Shown here in pieces: positions 13,201 through 24,288 of a DNA stretch of 64,000 nt. The stretch comes from Cardinalis cardinalis. Its lineage: Eukaryota > Chordata > Aves > Passeriformes > Cardinalidae. The stretch covers positions 15,193,877 to 15,257,876 of the forward strand of contig JACDOX010000003.1 of NCBI GenBank assembly GCA_014549065.1, read 5' to 3'. Positions within the stretch are counted from its first letter, which is position 1. The number at the start of each line of letters is the position of its first letter. The position numbers and the translations under genes were made by a program. The notes under the pieces were generated by a model, which made no database searches, had not been told where the DNA came from, and worked only from the letters and a program-made list of their open reading frames with translations.

Positions 13201-13600
13201 TAGCTTGGACTGATTGTCATAGTAATTTTTGTCAGTCTTCTCCTACATATTCAAGGTGTAACTATTGGATAGATTAAAGAGTCAGAGCAGGTGTGAAATG
13301 GTGAGTAATTCAGGCTGGAAGAGCATGTATGATATTTGAAATACTACTTCTTAGGCTAGATTCCTAGGGGCTTTTCCTCCTGTTACTGATATTTGTCTGT
13401 TCTATTTGTGTTTTTAGATATTTAAAACTCATGTAATCATTAGAGTNGTTCAGAAATCAATGTGTCTTTCTCACAGCTGGCTACTCAGGTATTGCTGCCG
13501 CTGGAATGGTAAATCTGATGGCATTGTCACCAGGGCAGCTGTCAGTACCAGGACAAAGTAATTCCTCTTTCCAGTGGTCTCCTCATGCAGTGTTAGCTGG
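10251..13600. other. AT-rich unique non-coding sequence
   Basis: No gene is recognised. A GC-richer patch at about 11290-11580 holds three overlapping plus-strand open frames of 77-93 codons with no domain. An A- and C-rich low-complexity tract near 11150-11205 is of a type that recurs in the window (near 27305, 31185, 34980 and 52855). A short hairpin at 10991-11018 is listed separately. Confidence 0.5.
10991..11018. repeat. Short imperfect hairpin
   Basis: AATACAGAGATTC at the left pairs with GAATCTGTATT at the right across a four-base AAAA loop, with a two-base bulge on the left arm. No terminator-like or small-RNA context is seen. Confidence 0.6.
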
Positions 13601-13703
13601 TGATGTTAAAACACGTTTGTCAACAAACTGTAACATCACTTAACCTGAAGCTATGATGTTACAACACATTTGTTAACAAACNGTAACAACATTTAACCTG
13701 AAG
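13601..13703. repeat. Tandemly duplicated foldback sequence, possibly a small mobile-element relic
   Basis: Two related 50-bp units lie at 13601-13650 and 13654-13703, separated by 3 bp. Each begins TGATGTTA and ends TTAACCTGAAG. Unit 1 is a nested hairpin: TGATGTTA at 13601-13608 pairs with TAACATCA at 13631-13638, and inside it GTTTGT at 13615-13620 pairs with ACAAAC at 13623-13628. Unit 2 has a perfect 12-bp palindrome, TTTGTTAACAAA, at 13669-13680 flanked by TGTTAC and GTAACA. The units differ at several bases, so the duplication is not recent. Keeping the symmetry in both suggests either a foldback-type element or paired binding sites; neither is proven. Confidence 0.75.
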
Positions 13704-16700
13704 ATAACACGCTAGCAACACCTTTTGTCATGAGTAAACTGCATTAGGAGATGAATCCAATGTATATTTAATCCAGTTTATATTCNTCTGAGTACACAAA
13801 GCACAGATAAGAGTAAATAAAGTGCAANTCAGTCTTTCAAATATTGCATCTTGAAGAAAAACTGATATCATGTAAAATTTCAACTTAACCAGTGTTTTTA
13901 AAAGAGAGTTTGAGCTTGCAATGCTCAAGGCTNGTTGAGATGGAAATGCCCAAGGCTTCCTAATTCTTTGATTACAGAATTTTCTCTCATTTGTTTACCA
14001 TGCTTTTTAGTTCTTCCTCATGTTTCTCAAAGGAAGAGGCATGTAAATACCTAAGCGCAGTACTAATTTTTTTCTTGCTTTTGAAGTGACTATGGGTAAT
14101 TCATTCCATTCTGTTACATCCTGAAACTTAAATGCCTTTTTTAAGGTCTGTAGAAAGCAATTATAAAGCTGGTAACTTTGAACTATTGAACTGCATGCCC
14201 CAGTGCTGTTGGCAATACTAAAAGTGAGAATATTAGATTAAATTTTTTCAAGCAGAAAGTTCTAATAACTCAAGTAATAATATTCATTAACTTCTATTTA
14301 CACCATTTTAATCTGAATCCACATTGTATGTTTGTTTTATTTTTTTCTGGAAAACCATTAAAACCTTAGCTAAACGCCTATTTCACAGTCTATGCTAATT
14401 CAGAGCTGCTGTTAATTGTGGCTGAATTATCCAAGAGGGCCCAGCATTGCAGGGCTTAATTGGAAGGGGTGAGCTGGCGGTGGCGAGGCGTTGTCACATC
14501 TGGCGGTGGCGAGGCCATGCTCTGTCACAGCACAAAAGCCAACACAGGGCGTGGAGCCCCTGAAAGGATGGAGTGAGGAGGCATCTGAGCCTTGCTTGGG
14601 CTGCCTGAGGTCATGCAGGAGGAGATGAGTGGTCCTTGAGATACCCAGAGATGTTTGCCCTGGCTCCCCTGGAAGCTGGATAACCAAAGGCTCAATCAAG
14701 TTGCTCAGATGGTGCTGTAAGGAAAAAAGTGTTTGTATGATGAGAGAGAAAATCAGCAGAGGAGGCTATTGAAAATGGCAGCTTGAGATTTATTNCAGTA
14801 GGTTCTGAACTTCTTAAGTTGCTTGAGTCCGTGACCAGTCTCATTTCTGCTCAGTGCCAAGTGCTCAGATCTGCCCTGGAATGAGTTAAAACCTTCCTGA
14901 CTGCCAAGGCTTTGGGCATGGTGCCTGGCAGGAAACTCTCTCTGCTCAGGAACTGATAACAGTGCAGGATTTGCAAAAGAGAAGACAAAAGACTTAAGTG
15001 CTGCTTTCTTGGCATCCTTTAAGAGAAAGCAGCGGGGGAAGAAGAGCAGCACTGCAGATGTGAGCAGAGATAGGGGTATCCAGGCTAAACCTGCAGCTTC
15101 TTTACTAACACAGGCGTGCAGAAGCTGATCTGTGTATATTGTATAGCTGCAGAAAAGAGTGAGTACTGTGGTATTGAGATGTGATCTTATTAATTTTGCT
15201 TTCTTAATAGGTTTCTTAGAAAATGGCTCATGCTCTTGCTTGGCTACTTAGGGCCAGTATTGTCATGGCTTAGGTTGCTCACAGTAATGGAGATTCATGT
15301 GGGATAAAGTAAATGAAGCTGCTTTTCATTGCCATTATCATTATAAAAAAGGCTTTTCACTGATCCTGCTATCAGTGCCGCAGATCAGCACACCCCTAAA
15401 AAGTGATCAAAGCAATGTCCTGGAGAATGTGTCAGACCAAAGTACTCTTCTATTAACTGCTAATAAAAAAAAATAAATGTTTGGAATTGTCATTAGTAAG
15501 ACTCCGGCTTTAATAATGGTGTTATAACTTACTGTGATTTTTTTTCCTTACTCTTTTTTGAATTTCTTTTTCTCCTGGCTTTAGTGAATATAGCTGCTGT
15601 AATTACAGCTACAGCCATTTCACTTGGTAGCTGTGCTTGTTCTGGTTCCAACAGTCTCTCAGATTTCTTGCCCACAAGGAGTGGCTTGAAAGATTCCTTC
15701 AGACTGCAGNTATCCTTGTCTTCCTTTCATGCATCACAGGCTGTATTTTTTTTTAATCAGGCATGACAACACTGATAGGTGCAGTTGTCTAATTTAGGTG
15801 GTGCCATTTACGAAAAATAAAATCACAGAGCCAGAGCCTAGCTAGGTTTTATTTTTTTTTGGTGCCCAATCATCCTGCCTCCAGATGACAATGTCTCTCT
15901 TAATGTGAAAGGTTTCTGAGCTGTGCCATTTGTTGTCATTTTTCCATTCATCCTTTAGATGTTGTGTTAAAAGCTTGCTTGCTTGCATTTCATAGCATGC
16001 AGCACTATTTTTGTGTCCTGTCATGTACAGTTTCTGAGCAACCNCTGCATGGGTGGCTTTGCTACCTCCTACTGCACTTGTAGTGCCTTGGGGTGTGCTG
16101 CACTTCTGGGTGTGTGAGCTTGTGTGCTGGCCACTTCTGCTCATCAAGGGCTGGTAAATTCTTGGGGTTTTGTCTGATGCCTGATCAGTTCTTATTTTTC
16201 ATGATTTTTGCTTTGGGTTCAGCCCCATTGAGATTTCATCCTTGACTGTCTCTCCATCTGAGAGAATGCTCTTTTCCTGTCAAACATGCCCAGGTTNCTC
16301 ACCCATTCATTGCCTCAGGGAGTCCCTGTTTTCCTTTTTAGACTTTTTTCTTTTTTCCATGGAGGTACTTTCCTTTGGGAAGCAAAGCTCTGCTGCTGCC
16401 TTCTGTTTTACCCGGGGCTGGAAAAGAAGCATCGGTCTGGCCGCAGCCTCCTCACGTGGATCTGCACTGCCAGTCACCAAGTTCCTCATTTCAAACTAGA
16501 TGAATAGCAGGTTTTTTGACTTATTACTCAAGCCATNACAGGATTTTGTCTGTTTGACCAGTTGCTTTTGTTCTTTGGCACTGTGTATTTTCATAAAATA
16601 GACTGTTAGCAGTAACAGAAATAGAATCAAAAGAGAAGANATCTCAGACGTTGGGATTCAAGCCTGAGATTTCTCTAAGTAGCTTTGCTAAGGAGGAGCA

Positions 16701-19700
16701 ATCANTTATTTTTATACCTGTTCTTCAGAGACACTGCATCCTGCTGTGCATAGCTATTATGTGATAGTCACAAATAAGCCAGGGAAGAAAATTCCTGCAG
16801 CTTGTCTTAAGGACAGCCTGGATCAAACCTTATTTTTCTTTGAAAACGTGAGCAGAAGAGTTGTGTGATGATGTGGCAGCAAAAGTGACGAATGAAAATT
16901 GTCATGGTAGGAGCAGGAGAAATGGATATGAGACATCTTAGGAAGAATATTGTGGGAAACAAAGGATGTAGGGGAGGGTATGCTGAGTAAAAAGGGTGGA
17001 AGTTGCNGTGAAGCAGGTGTTTGGTGTTGAGTTTATATTTCTCTCAAAAAAAATGAGCGAGGAGCAAATGTTTGTGATTCAGCAAGTCACTCTCATCAGG
17101 CTCCTCCAAAACTGCCCTTTTTGGGGGCAAGTCAGAGCTTCCCATTCTTGCACTATGNCTGGCAATGGTTTGTAAGCCTCCAGTTCTAATAAATGTGCAC
17201 CTTTCTGCCNTAATCTGCTCGTCCCCCCATCTCATGATGCTCTGCCTATTCAAAGAGAAAGGANGCTGAATATTAATCCCATTTAGTTTTGGAAATTTGA
17301 TTGTCTCTCCCAAATCCTAATGGGATAAAAACAGGGAGCTGGTGATTAAATGGAATGAAGGCATGACACTGGAAGGCTGCACAGGAGCTATTTCTAGGGT
17401 TGATAAATTCTGAAAGTAGCAGTTGCACAACAGGAAACAATAACTGAATAGTAGAGGAAACTTTTGTCCTAGAATCCCACAGAAGCAGCTTTTTAGATTC
17501 AGATATATTGGAGAAAAGTAGATGCCAATGTGTTGGTGCTTCCTGTGGAAATGGAGCTAGTGTCCCAATTTGCTAGAAATGCTGAGATAAGAAAAAATAA
17601 AATCTATTGCCTGCAACTTGATGTTTTACTAAGAATCTCAGAAGATGAAATAAAGGATTTCTATATGTGAATTTTCAGATGCACAAGCATTTTCACTAGT
17701 TTGCAGGATTGCTCACTTGACATACCTTTGAAGTTAATAGGTTCCATCTGTGGAATAAAGCACAGAGTNCAGCATCCAGGAAAACCTCAGAGAGTAGATA
17801 GAAAACAATTCATAAATCCCAAACAGGTTTCAAAAGACAACCGGCACAGATAGCAGTGCAGCTATTGCTCAGTTGCTCCNAGTTTGGTTTCTGGTGCTGT
17901 TAGCNGTCTTTCNTGAACAGCATATTAATTTTATATTTATTTTATTAATTTTCAACCAATGGTAATACGATAACATCTGCAAAACATACTCAGAGTTCAA
18001 GAGGGGAAGAGAGGAGAAAAACCCCAGATTCTCAGCTAGAAATTAGGGAATGGAAGCTCATATCCAACATGCTGTTGGAAAGGAGTTGAGGAGCTNGATG
18101 AAGAAGAGCATTCAGAAATCATATTTCTAAAAATATCTTTGTTTTTACTGGGTTTACCAAATGGATAATTATGTTATTTTGGCTTGTGAATGTACGACAC
18201 AAACCAAATTGAAATTTTAGGCAAGTAGACCATAGGTAAAGTTCTGTATATAGTCCTGTGAAGCATTATATTGTATTTTTATAAATTCCATTATATTTAG
18301 TTCAAGTTTTCACTCCTATGCATAACAGGTTTTCTACCTTGTGTATTTTCAGTGTGGCCAGCTCTTTCTGTCTCAATTGTTTTCATTCCACCATTGTGTG
18401 TGGTGATGATATATATGACCAAATNTGGGCTAGTTTGCCCTGGGAAATCATTAAATGAATGGCAGACCTGCAACAACTTCTTTGTTTCTTTCCCCTGTTA
18501 CTCTTTAGAATTAAACCCTGAGATACTCTTATGTTAAACACACATATTCCAGACTGTTTCATTCTTCCTCACTGACTGCAGAACCACAGCAGTTCTACAG
18601 CAAGGAAGGAAAAAATCAGTCTTCCTGAGCAATAAGGGCTGCTAAATTTTCATGTTTAGGATTTAAGGTGCCATGGTCCCACTATATTCAGTTCTAGTGT
18701 TCATCTATTTTTTTTTTATAAATTGAATTTTAATTTCTGATGGGTTATTTCTTAAATATTCCAAGTTCCTTACTAATGCTGAGATGATTCAACTTCATTT
18801 CTACTATCAAGAACTGCTGAGAGTATAAAATAGGGTATAAGAATCATTCTGCCTTGAAACTTGGTTAATATATATTCATAACCAAATGCTGCCAGGCCTT
18901 GGTCACATCTCATTAACGCTGTGGTTGCACAATAAAGTTGCACACTACTCTAGTAAGTATCAGAGATGTCACTTAGCAAAATATTCTTGTAGCAGCTCTT
19001 CACTGTGGCTCTCATCTCCATTTCAAAAGGGCCTGGCTTTTCCACGAGAGAGTTGGAGGGGAAATGCAGCAATGTAATCCAGTAATAAATTGTGTTTTGG
19101 AACAAATACAATAGAGTAACTGATAAACTGCTTCAAGGAGCAAAACGCTTTTAAATTTCCAAACTTCGTGTGACTGTCAACTACCCTTACTAGCAGCAAC
19201 AAACTTGCATTTTGAGAAGCTGAATTTGTCCTGGCTGTGAAGCTTTCAGCTGCCTAAGANGGTTCAGTTTCAAATGGATTTTTCTTTTTTTTTGGGTGAC
19301 ACTAGATAGGGTTTTCACTGCTTTATCTTTTTTGTGTTTATAATTTGAGTAGTGATGTTCAGAAAAAGGATTTATCTTTGGTAGGATGTTACCATTAGGA
19401 GAGAGTGGTACAATGGGCTTTTGATCAATGAGCTTTATTTATTTATATATTTTGTACTGTGCCATCCAGAGACCTAAAAGCTGACAGAATATTTATGTTA
19501 AATACATGNTTAAAATGCAGCAAACATGATATTTAAGATTTGCCAGGCTACAATACAGTAGTAAGCAAGGTATATGGTGCTGTGGTTCATTGAGCTCTAA
19601 TTATTTCAAACTGTTATTGATTGGACAAAATAAGAGTGTGCTCTGGTTCTGTTAATAAATATTGGAGACTCTGGGTTCAGTTGTTAAACANGCTCTTTAA

Positions 19701-19992
19701 ATGATTCTTGTCAGGTTCAGATAGGTAATTAAGGGAACTGAATCATTTCCAGGCATGATGGCAAAAGAAAGCAGCATCTTGGTGAGGGGTGGATGACAGT
19801 GGGAAAATCTGACATTTCTGAGGGATATATCAGCAGAGCTCCACTAGCTTCAGTGATATTGAACAGCTTTTCCATCAGTTGCAGATAGAGATTTATCAGC
19901 AATCGCTGAAATCACTCAATTTGCTAAACCACTTTCTTCCTTTCTCAGATTATTTTTTCCCTCTATACATGTGTGGGTATAAATCACTACAG
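13704..19992. other. AT-rich unique non-coding sequence
   Basis: No gene is recognised. A GC-richer, CpG-containing patch lies at about 14430-14720 and carries a short tandem repeat. Open frames at 14427-14699, 14753-15052 and 15842-16147 on the minus strand (90-101 codons) show no domain, and the last two contain an N. Nothing else stands out to 19992. Confidence 0.5.
14474..14515. repeat. GC-rich 16-bp direct repeat, 26-bp period
   Basis: CTGGCGGTGGCGAGGC occurs at 14474-14489 and again at 14500-14515. A GTCACA motif follows each copy at slightly different spacing, so the duplicated unit was probably longer. This is one of the few CpG-bearing spots in the window. Confidence 0.9.
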
Positions 19993-20031
19993 GTCAAGTG
20001 TAACTTGACTAGCACTTGACTCTGAGTCAAG
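19993..20031. promoter_or_regulatory. Four-fold alternating heptamer cluster, NK2-homeobox-like motifs
   Basis: Within 39 bp the motif CTTGAC and its complement GTCAAG alternate four times. GTCAAGT (19993-19999) and ACTTGAC (20003-20009) flank a 3-bp spacer; CTTGACT (20015-20021) and AGTCAAG (20025-20031) flank another 3-bp spacer. The forms TCAAGTG (19994-20000) and CACTTGA (20013-20019) match the core commonly given for NKX2-type homeodomain proteins. The symmetry is seen directly; the binding role is inference. Confidence 0.3.
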
Positions 20032-20848
20032 GATATACTTCCATTTTCTCATGGTTTTGCATGTTAATGAACCTGTTGCCCTTTTTTTTGGTAACTCTTT
20101 ACTGAATAGCTTAAACATTCTGCCATATTATTTCTCAAGCTAATGAATTCNTTCTGCAGTATTTCTGCATTGACACAGGACCAAGAACTCTCTTGCTTTA
20201 GTCTGGGAAGACTGGGGCAGTTTGTTACGGATACTTGAGGGTGGTGGAAATGCAGTCCAATATTAACATCAAGTAGGCATTTACAGATGAAATATCCTTG
20301 ACATTCTGCTTCTTTAGCATTCTCCTCCAGAGTACCTCATACAACTAATTAATTTAGAAGCCTTATACATCTTGGAAAGNAAAAGGAAACAAGCTTCCTG
20401 ATTGAGAGACCAGAATAAAATCAGCCATGCCACTGGCATGTTAGGAGTGGAGACACAGCTGGGAGACAGCCTGAGAGAGAGCTTGTGGAGCTTCCCTTGA
20501 GGAAGCCAAGGGAACTGGGAACCTGTGCAGAATTGCAGAGCTCTGATTACAAAAATGTGGAGCTCTGGCTTGCCTGTAGTGCTGCCATGGATGGACATAG
20601 ACTCTTTGGGCAATGCCTGCTGCCCAGCAGAGGCCAGGAGGGTGTACCAAGAAACNCAGGGATAGCAAGGCTGAGTTACAGCCACCTGAGAGTGCTGAGA
20701 GGTGGATNGAGTTCTTGGAAGGGCTCTGGAATGTCTGGAGGTTGGAGCAGTTTCCTGAGACTAAGAAAGGCAAACATTGGAGGATAGAGAGAAAACTGAA
20801 CCAGGATCTTAGCTTTCATTCATTAAAAAAAAAAAAACCAAAACAAAA
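20032..20848. other. Unique sequence ending in an A-rich tract
   Basis: The section 20440-20780 is GC-richer than its surroundings and overlaps open frames on both strands, the longest 123 codons, minus, 20314-20685. It ends in an ATTAAA run that passes into an A-rich tract (about 20823-20848) immediately before the CR1 3' end. No gene is recognised. A retrocopied transcript with a tail is one possibility, a chance A-run another. Confidence 0.35.
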
Positions 20849-21055
20849 GGGGAATCTCACCAGAATACACTGAAAGTTCTTTTCACCTCAGNGGTGATCA
20901 ACACTGGAACAAGCTCCCTAGAGAGGCGGTGAATGTCCATCCTTGCAGGATATCCACTGGGCATTATCCCTGGCAGTCTGCTCTAGCTGGAACTTACTGT
21001 AGAAACCACTGAACATCTCTCTTAACCTGAACGATTCTGTGCTTCTGTGCTGTGC
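20849..21055 (+). mobile_element. CR1 LINE, truncated 3' end
   Basis: ACACTGGAACAAGCTCCCTA (20901-20920) followed by GAGAGGCGGTG is the well-known 3' block of bird CR1 elements. The element closes with AACCTGAACGATTCTGTG and another TTCTGTG, matching the short terminal repeats that end CR1 copies. About 200 bp remain, all non-coding 3' region, so the copy is strongly 5'-truncated as is usual for CR1. Several mismatches and small indels show it is not young. Confidence 0.85.
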
Positions 21056-21446
21056 AGGGGCCCAGGCAGATAAAGCTTCACCATTTAACTTTGATTTNTG
21101 CCTTTTAAATAATTACTCTAATGCTCTGTGACGTGCCCTGTCGTACTTGGACTCCATACACTACTTTTTGAACAAGAGTATTTATGTTTCATTCTAAACC
21201 CCTTGTTGAATAAAGAGGATTAATGTTTGGGGATTTAATAGTCTCCAGTTTAGCTGAATTCAGTAAATCTGTCTCTGGGCTGACAAAGCATTTGAGTGCC
21301 AGCTATTCTGGGACAGACNGAGTAATGACAGCATTGAATCTTTTTTTCTTTAATATTGAGGAATTATTGAAGAATTTAAATAGGCAACGCAGAATCTTAA
21401 CTGAATTATTAAAATANTTTGCTGTTGATGTGCACAACAAATATCA

Positions 21447-21557
21447 CTCTAATGAAGTTTGGAAGCAATTTTAATGGAAGAAAAATTAACTAATGCCAGC
21501 AAGCTTTTTTGACATGAGAGTCATTTTATGAACAAGATGACATAAACTTCATTAGAG
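21447..21557. repeat. 111-bp unit with perfect 14-bp inverted ends
   Basis: CTCTAATGAAGTTT at 21447-21460 is matched exactly by its reverse complement AAACTTCATTAGAG at 21544-21557, with 83 bp between. This resembles the layout of a miniature inverted-repeat transposable element, but no target duplication flanks it and I do not recognise the family. It could also form a long-looped stem. Confidence 0.6.
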
Positions 21558-24270
21558 AGAACAAGCACGGAAATGTTTTTATGCAGGAAAAAAAAAATCC
21601 CCCATATAGCAGTTATAGTCATAAGCCAAAACTGCAAAAATTAGTAAGTTCTATCACCTTATAAATTGGTTCTTCAAACTCTGCACACTACATCCTTCAG
21701 CCACCATTGAGCTGGGGATTAATAGAGAAATTCACATAACGGTGAGGGATCAAAGATAGAATGGAGAATAAGCACAGCTGAACCNATGGCCAGCTGTGTT
21801 GTGACCGTTATTTAAAAATTATTTTGGACAGGATTTTTTATAGACTCACCACCATCAATTTGGGTTTAACCAACAAGCAATTCCTCAGTGGTCATTGTGA
21901 TACATTGACAGTTCCTTTGTTGACTGCAATGAGTTTAGAATGGAATATTGTTATTGAATATATTTCAGAACAAAAACAAATATATGAAGGTGCAAACCAT
22001 TTTTACAGAAGGTGGTGTTTGAAAAGCTATTGTTTTACTTTTTGTGATTAAGTTTTTTGTCAGTTTACTCAACTTGTTATATATTTACTTTGGTCATCTG
22101 ATGCATAATTGTGGAGTGCAGATATGTACCTGTTGTGATGATCCAAATTCACACCCANGTAAGGCTTGCATTGGTTTAAAATTAGAGGAAAAGCTATTTT
22201 AAGTGTTTNTGTGACAGAGCTGTTTTGTTTATTTCTGCAGAATTTGAATTGCTAGTCTTGGAACCATGAGTGGTTGCTGATTACTGACATTAAATGCTAC
22301 CTTCAGGAAATGTCTTTTTTTCCTTGAAGTGTGAGGAAGATGCATAAGAAATAATAATTATATAGGTCCAAAAGTGCCTATTTTTTCCCAATATTAAGCA
22401 ATGGNAGCACAATGGCTTCCTACTCTGCACAGAAAAATCAGCACTCAGATGGGGAGGAAACTTTGCTATTGACTCATACGGTGCCAAACTTACCTGATTT
22501 TAAAGGCCTGTTNAACAAACAACATAACTTTTATTGTGTCATTATCTCTATCTTAACATTTTCCAGGGCTGTGTGAACTCGCTGGATTTAATTCTGCTGT
22601 AGCCACACATCCCATCACAGGGACCTGAGAATTTCTGATGCAGGATTTCAAATTCAGACCATGACACCTAATTTTAAAAATGACTTGGATGCTGGTAGAC
22701 TTGAAGGAATTTTGAGATAAGGAAATAAAGTCCTGGGCCTCCAAGGAAAGTTGATTTCTGTGTTCATTGACATCAATAGTGAGAGTTACAATCTGCAGAC
22801 TAAGTATATTGTGGTGTTANAAACCTAATGACATCTAATTTTGCTAAGTACATACCAGAACTGTAAAAATAAAGGGATAATTCCCACAACTGTCAAGTGC
22901 CTCATAAAATGAGTGGTAGGGAAGATGTGTGGAAGCCAGACAAATACTACCCAGCACAAAAAAATTCGGTTGGATATGGAATCTTCTGAGGCTTGAGGAA
23001 AGCAGTTCCCAGACTCTTCCATAATCCTTCCTCACTCCCTGNGACTCTTCTGAAATTCTGCAAAAGAAAGAAAATATTATGACAGCAAGCATGCATTTCC
23101 TCACATAGGCAATGGAATTTCACCTGGTCTTCCAATGAATAAATGATTTTTAATAGTTTATCTTAAAGACATTAGTTGTGGTGGTTTGTCTTGCCAACAG
23201 TGATAGGATGGAATTGGAATCTCCATAAAGTTTCTCTGTACGCTGAATTGAAGATTCAGTAGTGTTAATGCAATATAACTGCAGAGATTAAATACAACTT
23301 TTATTATCCACAGGTGCTACAATACCATATTTCAGAAGTGTGTGAAAGGGATTCAGAAGGGTTTTTTTTGCAAAACCCCTTCTTTCCTCAGCCATTTCTC
23401 TAATTATGACCATGCTGAATAAGTTTATTGCTTTTCTAGAGTTCATGTGGAAGTTAATTTCTGTTACTTGCTCTGTTTTGACTACCTGTATTTTTATTTC
23501 CCAGCTGTTTAGTTCAGGAAATTGACTTACAGTGAGAAACAGATAAGGGATTTTTTTTCTCCCCCTCATAATGGATGAATCTGAAGCTAAACAGAAATTA
23601 GGCATTTCAACTGATGTAGCTTTAGAAGTTTATGTACTGGATAACTTTGGTTGTCTGAATGTGCCAGCTGTTGACAAGAAGCAGGCAATTTTGGAGCAAG
23701 NGTGATTTTAAATATATGCTTTGCACTGGTTTCTTGTTTTCCTTTTGTATTATGTTAAAAATAGTTACTCCTGTCTTAGAGGACATTTAAATAATACACC
23801 TTTGGATGAGCAAGCTGTGCAAATAAAAACATACCTAAGAGCCAGTTGAAAAGATAAATAAGAACATGAGGAAAATTATAACAAAATATTTTGAGCAAGA
23901 GTGTGCATGCTGGCTTGAAATGCTTTGAAATAGAATAAAGCACTGAAAGGCAATAAAAGCCTGCAACTGCACAGAGTTGGTTCTGGAATTCATTTAACTA
24001 AGGAAATTTGAAATAAAAAGATAACACTTAAAAATCAGAAGGGAACTTTTTAAAGAGAGTTGGTGGGTTTATTAAAGTTCAATCATGAGCCAATTAATGT
24101 AAAAAAGGTACAAGCTGTTTTTATTTTATTTGATAAAGCATCTAGCNTTCTGTTTGCCTTCGGGGCACAATAGTGTGACAGGCTGCTTTGTTCACCACAA
24201 AACTTGCTTTTTCTCCCTGCTTTTACAACCTGTGATTAAAATATTTGCAGCACTAGCTTGTTTGAACAAA

Positions 24271-24288
24271 AGCTGTTTATAAACAGCT
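24271..24288. promoter_or_regulatory. 18-bp perfect palindrome with two FOX-like cores
   Basis: AGCTGTTTATAAACAGCT reads the same on both strands. It contains TGTTTAT (24274-24280) and its mirror ATAAACA (24279-24285), the core motif bound by forkhead proteins. Just upstream, TTGTT and AACAA flank a TG, adding a third TGTTT. Partly matching arms (GCACTAGCT and AGCTAGCAGTGC) extend the symmetry outward. The palindrome is seen directly; enhancer function is inference. Confidence 0.3.

Noticed and set aside
23288..23605. 105-codon N-free open frame, minus strand
   Set aside because: Length is within chance for 64 kb read in six frames; no domain, no splice signals, AT-rich codons.
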